Shown here: positions 34,367-43,621 of the stretch, piece by piece
Position numbering within the stretch: the first letter of the stretch is position 1
Layout of the letters: the number at the start of each line of letters is the position of its first letter
Source: Lachnospiraceae bacterium KM106-2
Lineage (GTDB): Bacteria; Bacillota; Clostridia; Lachnospirales; Lachnospiraceae
NCBI GenBank assembly: GCA_009731425.1
Contig: AP018794.1
Location: 4,141,501-4,205,500 of the forward strand
DNA: 64,000 bases
Reading direction: 5' to 3'
Position numbers and translations under genes: made by a program
The notes under the pieces: generated by a model
What the model saw: only the letters and a program-made list of their open reading frames with translations
What the model was told of the DNA's origin: nothing
The model's database searches: none

Positions 34367-37300
34367 ATGAGAAGAGTAGAAGTACCAGATAGAAAGTGGC
34401 TAAGTGATCCAGAAGTTTTCGCGGTAAACCGAGAGGAAGCGCATTCGGATCATTGGTTCTATGAGAAAATGGAGGATATCGCATATGGGGATGCGATGCC
34501 ATTAAAACAATCACTAAATGGAACTTGGAGATTTGCATTTGCAAAGAATCCAGAAGTAAGATTAAAAGAATTCTACCAAGAAGATTTTGATGATACCTCA
34601 TTGGATTTCATTCAAGTACCTGGTCACATAGAATTGCAAGGATATGATAAGATTCAATATATCAATACACTATATCCATGGGATGGATTAGATGAATTAA
34701 GACCACCGGAGATCTCAAAGACAGATAATCCAGTCAGCAGTTATGTAAAGACCTTTGAGCTAAAAGAAGAGTTACAAGGAAAAGAGACTTTCCTTTCTCT
34801 TCAAGGGGTAGAGAGTGCTTGCTATATCTGGGTAAATGGTTCTTTTGTTGGTTACGCTGAGGATGGGTTTACTCCATCAGAGTTTAATATTACTTCATTT
34901 CTAAAGAAGGGTACAAACCGTCTGGCAATTGAAGTGTATAAACGAAGCAGTGGCAGCTGGATCGAGGACCAGGACTTCTGGCGTTTCTCAGGAATCTTTC
35001 GGGAAGTTTATCTATATGCAGTTCCTAGCACGCATGTTGAGGATCTCTTTATTAAGACAGCGCTTTCCGATTCCTATACAACTGGAAATTTAAAAGCAGA
35101 CATACGATTATCTGGAGAGATGGATTGTATGGTAAAAGCGTATATCCTTGGTAAGGATGGTGTTCGAAGAGAGTTAGGACAAAAGGCAGCAGCAGAACAG
35201 ATTACTCTGGAAGCAAAGTTTGAGAATGTCGATTTGTGGAGTGCAGAACAGCCAAATTTATATCAGCTGTTTATTGAATTATACAAAGGGGATCAGTTGG
35301 TCGAAGTAGTACCATATTCCTTTGGATTCCGTGAATTCAAAATGATTGACAAAGTTATGTGTTTGAATGGAAAGAGAATCGTCTTTAAAGGTGTGAATCG
35401 TCATGAATTCAATGCACGAAGAGGAAGAAACATAACAAAGGAAGATATGTTATGGGATATTCGTTTTATGAAGCAGCATAACATCAATGCGGTACGTACC
35501 AGCCATTATCCAAATCAGAGCGAATGGTATCGTCTATGTGATGAATATGGAATTTATCTGATCGATGAGACGAATATGGAGAGCCATGGTTCTTGGCAGA
35601 AACTCGGTAAGCTTGATCCAGAATGGAATGTTCCAGGCGATAAGAAAGAATGGCTTGGTGCAATCTTAGATCGTGCTAAGAGTATGGTAGAGCGAGATAA
35701 GAATCATGCCAGCGTATTGATCTGGTCTTGTGGAAATGAGTCTTATGCAGGAAAAGATATTTTAGAGATGAGTCATTATTTCCATGAGAAAGATCCAGAT
35801 CGCCTTGTTCATTATGAAGGTGTATTCTGGAACAGAGAATATGAAGAGACTTCCGATATGGAGAGTCGTATGTATGCTAAACCAAATGAGATCATTGAGT
35901 ATCTCAAGGATTCGCCAAAGAAACCATATATCAGCTGCGAATATATGCATGCCATGGGAAATTCTCTTGGCGGTATGAAGAAATATATTGAGTTAGAAAA
36001 ATATCCAATGTACCAAGGTGGATTCATCTGGGATTACATTGATCAGGCAATCTATAAAACGTTAGAGGACGGCAGAGAAGTACTGGCATATGGCGGAGAC
36101 TTTATGGATCGTCCAACAGATTATAATTTCGTAACAAATGGTATTGTGTATGCGGATCGTACACCATCGCCCAAAGCACAAGAGGTGAAATATCTCTATC
36201 AGGATCTAAAACTATATCCGGATGAAACAGGATTTGTAATCAAGAATGAGCAGCTTTTTGCATCTACAGATGCTTATGAGATGATCTATCAAGTTAAGAG
36301 AGATGGGGAAACTATCTATGAGCAGAAAGCATCCTGCCATGTCTTAGCTGGAGAAGAACGAAAGATTGTGTTGGAAGTTCCAACATGGGAAGCTCCAGGA
36401 GTCTATACGTATCAGGTATCTGCTTGTTTAAAAGAGAATAGGATCTTTGCAAAAGCAGGATATGAGATTGCGTTTGGTCAAAAAGTAAATGTGATCTCAA
36501 AAGAAACTAAGATGGTTAAAAAAGAGATGAGAGTCGTTCATGGAGATGGTCATCTTGGAATCCATGGAGATGGATTTAATATCTTATTCTCTGCGCCAGA
36601 GGGTGGAATTGTTTCATTAAAATATGATGGAAAAGAATATATTACACGTGCTCCAAAGCCTTATTATTATCGCGCATCAACGGATAATGACAGGGGATAT
36701 GGCTATCCATTTGAGTGTGGCTGTTATATGCAGGCAGGAATGTTCCAAAAATGTACGGATATGAAAGTGGATGAGAAGGATGATCAGGTTGTGATCACCT
36801 ATACGTATCTGCTTCCATTGCCAAAGAAGGTAGAAACTTACGTGGAGTATACCGTAACGGGTGATGGAACGATACAGGTTCATTTAACCTATCCAGGGGC
36901 AGCAGATCTACCAATGCTTCCATTATTCGGCTACAGTATGAAGTTATATTCTGATATGCAGCAAGTACGTTATTTTGGAAAAGGACCGGATGAAAACTAT
37001 ATAGATCGCTGTGAAGGCGCAAGAGTTGATTGGTTTGAGACAACACCAGAAAAGAATGTATCTGGATATATTGTACCACAGGAATGTGGTAACCGAACTA
37101 GTGTATATGAAATCCAAATTAAGGATCAGCATGGACAAGGTCTTAAAATTCAGGCAGTTGATAAGCCGATTGAATTTAGTGTACTTCCTTATAGTGTGTA
37201 TGAACTTGAAAATGCAATGCATCACTATGAGCTTCCTAATCCAGCTTATACGTATCTGAATCTAATTGGATCACAGATGGGTGTCGGTGGCGATGACAGC

Positions 37301-37444
37301 TGGGGTGCCAGAGTACACAAAGAATATGAAATAGATTCAAGTGAAAGATTGGAATATACATTTTGTATTTCAGCTTTTAGCTTGTCGACAAAGTCGCCAA
37401 GCTTGGATGAAAGGCACCTTTCATCCAGTTATTTCAATCAGTGA
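34367..37444 (+). CDS. lacZ: Beta-galactosidase, glycoside hydrolase family 2
   Basis: A 1025-aa LacZ-type enzyme. The N-terminal sugar-binding and Ig-like domains precede the barrel. NRHEFNARRG, the acid/base E458 in WSCGNES and the nucleophile E525 in CEYMHAMGNS are intact. Bgal_small_N occupies the last 280 residues. It has no signal peptide, so it hydrolyses imported galactosides in the cytoplasm. The last 22 or so residues, after TFCISAF, run into a hairpin (37405-37426) and look like an added tail. It is the last gene of the operon. Confidence 0.95.
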   Translation: MRRVEVPDRKWLSDPEVFAVNREEAHSDHWFYEKMEDIAYGDAMPLKQSLNGTWRFAFAKNPEVRLKEFYQEDFDDTSLDFIQVPGHIELQGYDKIQYINTLYPWDGLDELRPPEISKTDNPVSSYVKTFELKEELQGKETFLSLQGVESACYIWVNGSFVGYAEDGFTPSEFNITSFLKKGTNRLAIEVYKRSSGSWIEDQDFWRFSGIFREVYLYAVPSTHVEDLFIKTALSDSYTTGNLKADIRLSGEMDCMVKAYILGKDGVRRELGQKAAAEQITLEAKFENVDLWSAEQPNLYQLFIELYKGDQLVEVVPYSFGFREFKMIDKVMCLNGKRIVFKGVNRHEFNARRGRNITKEDMLWDIRFMKQHNINAVRTSHYPNQSEWYRLCDEYGIYLIDETNMESHGSWQKLGKLDPEWNVPGDKKEWLGAILDRAKSMVERDKNHASVLIWSCGNESYAGKDILEMSHYFHEKDPDRLVHYEGVFWNREYEETSDMESRMYAKPNEIIEYLKDSPKKPYISCEYMHAMGNSLGGMKKYIELEKYPMYQGGFIWDYIDQAIYKTLEDGREVLAYGGDFMDRPTDYNFVTNGIVYADRTPSPKAQEVKYLYQDLKLYPDETGFVIKNEQLFASTDAYEMIYQVKRDGETIYEQKASCHVLAGEERKIVLEVPTWEAPGVYTYQVSACLKENRIFAKAGYEIAFGQKVNVISKETKMVKKEMRVVHGDGHLGIHGDGFNILFSAPEGGIVSLKYDGKEYITRAPKPYYYRASTDNDRGYGYPFECGCYMQAGMFQKCTDMKVDEKDDQVVITYTYLLPLPKKVETYVEYTVTGDGTIQVHLTYPGAADLPMLPLFGYSMKLYSDMQQVRYFGKGPDENYIDRCEGARVDWFETTPEKNVSGYIVPQECGNRTSVYEIQIKDQHGQGLKIQAVDKPIEFSVLPYSVYELENAMHHYELPNPAYTYLNLIGSQMGVGGDDSWGARVHKEYEIDSSERLEYTFCISAFSLSTKSPSLDERHLSSSYFNQ

Positions 37445-37583
37445 TGACTGGTACTCGTTCGTGCAAGTGGCAAAGTCAGCCACCTGCTCGCACCAGTCCA
37501 GAAGCCGAAAAGCACGGTTTCCGGCTTTTGATTTTAAATGGAGAACGATGTTCTCCAAACCTCTCCCCAAGATAGAGCTTGGG
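37405..37583. repeat. Series of hairpins at the 3' end of lacZ
   Basis: The hairpins in order are GGATGAAAGG/CCTTTCATCC (37405-37426, inside the gene end), GACTGGT/ACCAGTC enclosing GTGGC/GCCAC (37446-37498), GAAGCCGAAA/TTTCCGGCTT (37501-37527), TGGAGAAC/GTTCTCCA (37539-37557) and CCCAAG/CTTGGG (37566-37583). Several are perfect. No coding potential. Confidence 0.6.
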
Positions 37584-37610
37584 TGAGTACACGTGATTGT
37601 ATACAGTCTG

Positions 37611-37639
37611 AAAGGATGAGTGAAAGCTCATCCTTTTTT
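37611..37639. terminator. Bidirectional terminator between lacZ and the kinase
   Basis: AAAGGATGAG-N6-CTCATCCTTT with T-runs, between convergent genes. Confidence 0.85.
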
Positions 37640-37642
37640 GTG

Positions 37643-39415
37643 TTATTGATGGAATTCTTGAAATGGAAGTGTAAGAGTAACCGTGGTTCCTTTGGTATAA
37701 ATACTTCGTATTTGAACCCCATAGGATTCGCCATAGAGTAACTTAATTCGATCATTAACATTATTTACGCCGATACCAGAGAAGTGTTCTTTACTATGGT
37801 CGGATTCTTGAAAGAGACCTGGGAGCTTGTCCTCAGGGATACCAATTCCGTTATCGATCACTTCACATATTAGATCATTTTCTTTTCGTGTGATATAAAT
37901 GTTAATGTTTCCATTATCATATCCATTAAAGGCATGAAAGAATGCATTCTCAACAAAGGGTTGTAAGATAAGCTTTGGAATGCTGGCACCGGTAGTTTCC
38001 TCGTTGATGGAGAAATGTACACGGATATTATCGCCGTATCTTGTGTTATTGATAAAGATATAATTTTTTAGATTTTCAACCTCTTCCGATACGGTGATAA
38101 ATTCAGACGATTTACTGATCGTATCATGCAGCAGTTTAATGAAGGCATCGATGGTGTGGGTTGATTTATCGGTATCACCCTGCCAGATGAGCCACTTAAT
38201 ACTTGTAAGCGTATTGTAGATATAGTGAGGATTGATCTGCATCTGCAGGGAATGAATCTCTGCTTTTCGCTTTTCATTTTCAACCGTTCGGATCGTTTCC
38301 ATTTGCTCGTTGATGGAGTCTAGCATTTTGTTGTAAGTAATGGCAAGCTCCTGCACTTCCTTAGAACCTTTGATATCTGCATGCTGGGAGAGGTCTCCTT
38401 TGCGTATCGCAGACATTTTATGAGCTAGGGTAGAGAGCGGACCAGTGGTTGTATGCACGATGAAGAATACGACTATGAGAACAGTGGAACTGATCAGAAA
38501 ACATAGACCAATGATTTGGGGAATGTTATATAGCTTACTTAATACTTGTCCGTTGTGAATGATAATATTGATATAGTAATCATAGAAGTTAAGCTTCGAC
38601 GACATTAAGGTAAGTAATTCACCATTTTGCTTGATCGCATCGTAGGATTTCTGCCTGGCAATCATAGAATCAGCAGCTTTTTTTATAGGGAGTTTGTAGG
38701 TGTTCAGCTCTGATTTATGATTAGAGGACAGGATTCGTCCATTATGATTCATAATATTGATACTGATCGTATCGTTAGTAAAGTAATCATAATAAGAGGA
38801 AAGGGTACTTTCTTTCATCATGATATAAATGATTCCATAAGGCTTTGCATTATCACTTGCTGCAAGGGCTTTCGTCGTTATGATAACAGATTCATTTTTA
38901 GTGGAAGAGGTGAGACCGGAGCTTGCCTCTTGGTAAATAACTTGATTGGGATGAGAGAGAGCGCTTTGGCTTAAGGTACTTCCCCATATCTCTTTGGCAG
39001 AAGATAAAAGGAGGTCTGAATGATTGACATAGGTGGCACCATTTCTTCCGATCAGAAGAAGGGAGACATCATGAAAATTCTTGGAAGGAATTGCTTTATC
39101 AATTGCTTTTTGCAATTCATAGTTGACTTTAAATTGCGCCTGGGATGACATTTCCCCTTCACTGAGATACATCCGGGCAGCCCAGTTGTTGCTAAGGCTA
39201 TTGATGATAGAGACGACATCCTCATTATAATCATAGAGGTCGGATTCAATCTGTTTCATTGCCTGCTTTTGTGAATCGGTATAAGTATGAATGAAAATAT
39301 CTTCCGACAGATTCACAATAATATAGGTAATTAAGATCGTTACGGTAACAATACTGATCGTGATAATACAAGATAATTTAAAAAATAGAGTATTTGATTT
39401 CTGTCTTGTGTGCAT
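37643..39415 (-). CDS. YesM-type sensor histidine kinase
   Basis: A 590-aa membrane kinase. Helix 1 (about 11-31), an extracytoplasmic sensor (about 32-285), helix 2 (about 286-308), then HAMP (ALAHKMSAIRKGDLSQHADIKG). The His_kinase motif is QMQINPHYIYNTLTSIKWL (His near 395), and the ATPase region is LQPFVENAFFHAF and DNGIGI. Such kinases regulate carbohydrate uptake and use. It starts 5 bases after the regulator gene with AAAGGAG. It converges on the sugar operon and probably controls it. Confidence 0.92.
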   Translation of the reverse strand: MHTRQKSNTLFFKLSCIITISIVTVTILITYIIVNLSEDIFIHTYTDSQKQAMKQIESDLYDYNEDVVSIINSLSNNWAARMYLSEGEMSSQAQFKVNYELQKAIDKAIPSKNFHDVSLLLIGRNGATYVNHSDLLLSSAKEIWGSTLSQSALSHPNQVIYQEASSGLTSSTKNESVIITTKALAASDNAKPYGIIYIMMKESTLSSYYDYFTNDTISINIMNHNGRILSSNHKSELNTYKLPIKKAADSMIARQKSYDAIKQNGELLTLMSSKLNFYDYYINIIIHNGQVLSKLYNIPQIIGLCFLISSTVLIVVFFIVHTTTGPLSTLAHKMSAIRKGDLSQHADIKGSKEVQELAITYNKMLDSINEQMETIRTVENEKRKAEIHSLQMQINPHYIYNTLTSIKWLIWQGDTDKSTHTIDAFIKLLHDTISKSSEFITVSEEVENLKNYIFINNTRYGDNIRVHFSINEETTGASIPKLILQPFVENAFFHAFNGYDNGNINIYITRKENDLICEVIDNGIGIPEDKLPGLFQESDHSKEHFSGIGVNNVNDRIKLLYGESYGVQIRSIYTKGTTVTLTLPFQEFHQ

Positions 39416-39420
39416 GGTGT

Positions 39421-40962
39421 TTACTCCTTTGTGAAGACCTTTTTGAATTTACTAGGTGTATAGTTGGTAAATTTCTTAAATACCTTGCAAAAGTAGCTGT
39501 GATCAGAATAGCCTACCGTACTGCCGATTTCTGCAATTGGCGTATCTTGATTGGAGATCAGAAGCTCTTTTGCTTTTTCAATACGAAGACGATTTAGATA
39601 ATCATTGAATCCTTCTTTATAATGAGCGCTAAAATAAGAAGAAAGATAGTGATAGCTGAAGTTAAAACGGCTTGCTACTTCAGAGAGATCTAAAGATTTC
39701 GTATAGTTATTATTAATATAAAGTATGATCTTATGAATGATCTGATCGTTGATGTTCTTTTGATGAGTGCTAAGAATTACATTGATATGCTCTAGCATTT
39801 CTTCAAATAGCGCTAGAAAATCATCTGCAAATAGACTATTGTATAAATTGCTTACATATTCTAGTTTTAGATGGTAGACATCAAATTTACAATCTTCTAA
39901 GGTGCTGATCAAGCTGTAGATGGCATTGTCAGTAAGTACCTTTAACTTCATCTGTTCTAATTGATATTCATTAACGACCAAATATATGTATTGCTTTAAC
40001 GTTATGATCGCATCAGAAAATTGGAAGGAATGTAAATAAGCCTGGTAATGATGCATATCAAAAGTAGGAATCTCCTCCTTATGCGTAGGACACTTTTTCA
40101 CCTGGATCACATGATTTCCTCTTAGATAAAAATAGTCATTCATATGAGGCAGAAATTCAGATTCATAATTATGTTTTATCTCGAGTAAAGAAGAGAATGC
40201 TGGTGTGATCAGAAAGAAACATCGGTCATAGTCCTTCACAAGGGTTGAGACTGCATTGCTAAGATCATGGTAGAGGGAAAGATCATGATTGGAAGGAAAG
40301 TTAATTAAGAATAATAGAATATCATCGTTAATCTGGATCGGACTGAAGCGGTAGCCCGTATATCCTTGTAACATCAGATAAAGTTTTTGGCTAATATCCT
40401 GACAGATTTTATTATCATTCTTATAGATTTCCTTTGTATTCATTCCAAATAGTAGGTTGGAATCATGAGGAAAGAACTGCTTTAAGTTCTCAAGGTCGAG
40501 AGTGTTCTCGAATCCTAGAAGATAGCGATTCAATGTAGTTGAAATATGGACAGAGTGATCTTGTTTTAATACCATTCCAGGAATTCGAAGGACAGCCTTT
40601 TTTAAAGCCTTTAGAAGTTCTTCTTGATTTAGGGTCGGTTTTAGAATATAATCAACGGCTTGGTTTAACAGAGTTGAGCGCACGAAATTAAAATCATTAT
40701 AGCTACTAAGTATAATGAGCTGAATGTTAGGATATTTTTCATTTAGGATTTTGGAGAAATCAACGCCATTTAATACAGGCATAACAACGTCGGCAATGAT
40801 GATATCAGGCTTTAGTGTTTCAATTTGAGAGAGCGCTTCCTTACCGTTAGAGGCCTCTCCTACGATTTCGAATCCTTCTTGTTCCCAATCGATGATATGA
40901 CGAATGCCTTTTCTCATGATTAATTCATCGTCAACAATTAAAATTTTACAGTAACTACACAT
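39421..40962 (-). CDS. YesN-type response regulator with AraC DNA-binding domain
   Basis: A 513-aa protein. The receiver domain (1-125) has ILIVDDE and the phospho-Asp in IIIADVVMPVLNGVDF. A long middle region (130-400) precedes the AraC double helix-turn-helix (about 410-513) with LDLSEVASRFNFSYHYLSSYFSAHYKEGFNDYLN and IAEIGSTVGYSDHSYFCKVFKKFTNYTPSKFK. ATG 40962 is used because the first ATG directly abuts the GAGGG site. Target is probably the sugar ABC-lacZ operon (inference). Confidence 0.92.
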   Translation of the reverse strand: MCSYCKILIVDDELIMRKGIRHIIDWEQEGFEIVGEASNGKEALSQIETLKPDIIIADVVMPVLNGVDFSKILNEKYPNIQLIILSSYNDFNFVRSTLLNQAVDYILKPTLNQEELLKALKKAVLRIPGMVLKQDHSVHISTTLNRYLLGFENTLDLENLKQFFPHDSNLLFGMNTKEIYKNDNKICQDISQKLYLMLQGYTGYRFSPIQINDDILLFLINFPSNHDLSLYHDLSNAVSTLVKDYDRCFFLITPAFSSLLEIKHNYESEFLPHMNDYFYLRGNHVIQVKKCPTHKEEIPTFDMHHYQAYLHSFQFSDAIITLKQYIYLVVNEYQLEQMKLKVLTDNAIYSLISTLEDCKFDVYHLKLEYVSNLYNSLFADDFLALFEEMLEHINVILSTHQKNINDQIIHKIILYINNNYTKSLDLSEVASRFNFSYHYLSSYFSAHYKEGFNDYLNRLRIEKAKELLISNQDTPIAEIGSTVGYSDHSYFCKVFKKFTNYTPSKFKKVFTKE

Positions 40963-41191
40963 AAACATCCCTCATTCATATAGAAGTTTTTTGTGTATAT
41001 TTTACCATAAATGAGCAAAAGTTTCAAATCGTTTGTATAATTTATATAAAAGTGCATATTTTATTTCATAGGCTGTCCATTCAAAGATTAGAAGAAAATT
41101 ACAAATATAAGAAAAAATGAGAAAAACGAAGATATAAAGAGTATATAAGAGGAATAGTATAGATATGTAGGAATTTCGAAATAGTGAAAAG

Positions 41192-41259
41192 TTGCATAAT
41201 AATAGTAAATTTACTAATATATAAATTATGAATTAGCACTCAATTAATTAGAGTGCTAA
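41192..41259 (+). promoter_or_regulatory. groESL promoter and CIRCE operator
   Basis: TTGCAT (41192-41197) and TAATAT (41215-41220), spaced 17, are followed by a perfect CIRCE element TTAGCACTC-N9-GAGTGCTAA at 41233-41259, the site of the heat-shock repressor HrcA. The rest of the 40963-41191 gap holds only A+T-rich sequence and presumably the leftward promoter of the yesN gene. Confidence 0.95.
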
Positions 41260-41295
41260 CAGATAATCAGAACGAATATTAAGGAGGAATAAATT

Positions 41296-41583
41296 ATGAA
41301 ATTAGTGCCTTTAGGAGACAGAGTTGTATTAAAACAATTAGTAGCTGAAGAAACTACAAAATCAGGAATCGTATTACCAGGTCAGGCTAAGGAAAAACCT
41401 CAGCAAGCTGAAGTTGTTGCTGTTGGACCAGGTGGAGTCGTTGATGGAAAAGAAATCAAGATGGAAGTTAAAGTTGGCGATAAAGTAATTTATTCTAAAT
41501 ATGCTGGAACAGAAGTAAAATTAGAAGACGAAGAATACATTGTTGTAAAACAAAATGACATTGTAGCAATCGTAGAAGAATAA
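41296..41583 (+). CDS. groES: Co-chaperonin GroES
   Basis: A 95-aa 10-kDa chaperonin. MKLVPLGDRVVLKQ, the mobile loop EETTKSGIVLPGQAKEKP and VGDKVIYSKYAGTEVK are standard. AAGGAGG precedes it. It is first in the CIRCE-controlled operon, 38 bases before groEL. Confidence 0.98.
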   Translation: MKLVPLGDRVVLKQLVAEETTKSGIVLPGQAKEKPQQAEVVAVGPGGVVDGKEIKMEVKVGDKVIYSKYAGTEVKLEDEEYIVVKQNDIVAIVEE

Positions 41584-41621
41584 ATCGAACGTAGAAAATA
41601 AGTAAAATGGAGGAATGAATT

Positions 41622-43247
41622 ATGGCAAAAGATATTAAATTTGGTGCAGACGCTAGAACAAGTCTTGAAGCTGGTGTAAATAAGTTAGCAAATACAGTTA
41701 AGGTAACATTAGGACCAAAAGGAAGAAATGTTGTATTAGATAAATCTTTTGGTGCACCATTGATCACAAACGATGGTGTTACGATCGCAAAAGAAATCGA
41801 GTTAGAAGATGCATTCGAAAACATGGGTGCTCAATTAGTAAAAGAAGTTGCTACGAAGACAAATGATGTAGCTGGTGATGGTACTACAACAGCAACTGTT
41901 TTAGCTCAGGCTATGATCAACGAAGGTATGAAGAACTTAGCAGCAGGTGCTAACCCAATTATCTTAAGAAAAGGTATGAAGAAAGCTTGTGACTGTGCTG
42001 TTGATGCAATCAAAGATATGAGCTCTACTTTAACTGGCAAAGATCAGATCGCTAAAGTTGCTGCAATTTCTGCTGGTGATGAAAAAGTCGGCGAAATGGT
42101 TTCTGATGCAATGGAAAAAGTATCAAACGATGGTGTAATCACAATCGAAGAGTCTAAAACAATGAAGACGGAATTAGATTTAGTAGAAGGTATGCAATTT
42201 GACCGTGGATATGTATCTGCATACATGGCTACTGATATGGATAAGATGGTTGCTGAACTTGACAATCCATATATCTTAATTACAGATAAGAAAATTTCTA
42301 ACATTCAAGAAATCCTTCCAGTATTAGAGCAGATCGTTCAATCTGGTTCTAAGTTATTGATCGTTGCTGAAGATGTAGAAGGCGAAGCATTAACTACTTT
42401 AGTAATCAATAAATTAAGAGGAACTTTCTCAGTTGTTGCTGTTAAGGCTCCAGGTTATGGTGATAGAAGAAAAGCAATGTTACAAGATATCGCAATCTTA
42501 ACTGGTGGTACTGTAATCTCTGATGAATTAGGATTAGATTTAAAAGAGACTACAATCGATCAATTAGGTCGTGCAAAATCTGTTCGTGTTGAAAAAGAGA
42601 ACACAATCATTGTTGATGGTGAAGGAAGCAAAGAAGAAATTCAAAATCGTATTGCTCAGATCAAGACTCAGATCGAAGAGACTACTTCAGAATTCGATAA
42701 AGAAAAATTACAAGAAAGACTTGCTAAACTTGCTGGTGGCGTAGCTGTTATCCGTGTTGGTGCTGCTACAGAAACAGAAATGCAAGAAAACAAATTACGT
42801 ATGGAAGATGCTCTTAATGCAACAAGAGCAGCAGTTGAAGAAGGTATCATCGCAGGTGGTGGTTCTGCTTACATCCATGCATCTAAAGAAGTTGCTAAAT
42901 TAGCTGCTACTTTAGAAGGAGATGAGAAGACTGGTGCTGGTATCATCTTAAAGGCATTAGAAGCTCCTCTTAAGACAATCGCAGCCAATGCAGGTTTAGA
43001 AGGTAGCGTAATTATCAATAAAGTAAAAGAAGAAAAACCAGGAATGGGATTTGATGCATTAAACAACCAATACTGTGATATGGTTGAAACAGGTATCCTT
43101 GATCCAGCTAAGGTTACAAGAAGCGCTCTTCAAAATGCAACTAGTGTAGCATCTACACTTCTTACAACTGAAAGTTGCGTTGCAACAATTAAGGGTGATG
43201 ATCCAGTAATGCCAGCAGGCGCTAACCCAGGAATGGGAATGATGTAA
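41622..43247 (+). CDS. groEL: Chaperonin GroEL
   Basis: A 541-aa 60-kDa chaperonin. TLGPKGRNVVLDKSFGAP, the ATP site AGDGTTTATVLAQ, the apical domain, and the flexible Gly/Met tail (NPGMGMM) are present. Codon use is strongly biased, as expected for a highly expressed gene. A GGAGG site is present. A terminator follows at 43273-43315. Confidence 0.98.
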   Translation: MAKDIKFGADARTSLEAGVNKLANTVKVTLGPKGRNVVLDKSFGAPLITNDGVTIAKEIELEDAFENMGAQLVKEVATKTNDVAGDGTTTATVLAQAMINEGMKNLAAGANPIILRKGMKKACDCAVDAIKDMSSTLTGKDQIAKVAAISAGDEKVGEMVSDAMEKVSNDGVITIEESKTMKTELDLVEGMQFDRGYVSAYMATDMDKMVAELDNPYILITDKKISNIQEILPVLEQIVQSGSKLLIVAEDVEGEALTTLVINKLRGTFSVVAVKAPGYGDRRKAMLQDIAILTGGTVISDELGLDLKETTIDQLGRAKSVRVEKENTIIVDGEGSKEEIQNRIAQIKTQIEETTSEFDKEKLQERLAKLAGGVAVIRVGAATETEMQENKLRMEDALNATRAAVEEGIIAGGGSAYIHASKEVAKLAATLEGDEKTGAGIILKALEAPLKTIAANAGLEGSVIINKVKEEKPGMGFDALNNQYCDMVETGILDPAKVTRSALQNATSVASTLLTTESCVATIKGDDPVMPAGANPGMGMM

Positions 43248-43272
43248 TTCATAACTTCCTATTAGGATATAG

Positions 43273-43315
43273 AATCCTCTGTCCGATATTTACTATATCA
43301 GACAGAGGATTTTTT
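43273..43315 (+). terminator. Terminator after groEL
   Basis: AATCCTCTGTC (43273-43283) pairs with GACAGAGGATT (43301-43311), followed by T residues. Confidence 0.85.
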
Positions 43316-43319
43316 ATAT

Positions 43320-43597
43320 ACGCGAACAACGAGCCAAAGTGATACTTGTATCACTTTGGCGACTATTGCGATGACGAAAGAAACTCGCAAAGCGTGTTTT
43401 TTTCGTTGATACAAACGGTGGCCAAAGTGATACTTGTACCACCTTGGCGACTGTCGCGATAACGAAAGAAACTCGCAAAGCGTGTTTTTTTCGTTGATAC
43501 AAACGGCGACCAAAGTGATACTTGTACCACCTTGGCGACTGTCGCGATAACGAAAGAAACTCGCAAAGCGTGTTTCTTCTCGTTGATAATAAAGAAA
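43320..43597. repeat. 88-bp structured tandem repeat, three copies
   Basis: Copies begin with CCAAAGTGATAC at 43334, 43422 and 43510, exactly 88 bases apart and nearly identical. Each holds two hairpins: CCAAAGTGATAC-TT-GTATCACTTTGG (perfect in copy 1) and an AACGAAAGAAACTCGC / GCGTGTTTTTTTCGTT arm pair, with a small GCGA/TCGC one between. A truncated relative is at 30960. Antisense open frames across it are translated repeat, not genes. Confidence 0.85.
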
Positions 43598-43621
43598 GAC
43601 TCATTTAAAGGAGAAAATAAG

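Noticed and set aside
43320..43597. Possible CRISPR array
   Set aside because: Units are 88 bp, contiguous and without unique spacers; only three copies and no cas genes.
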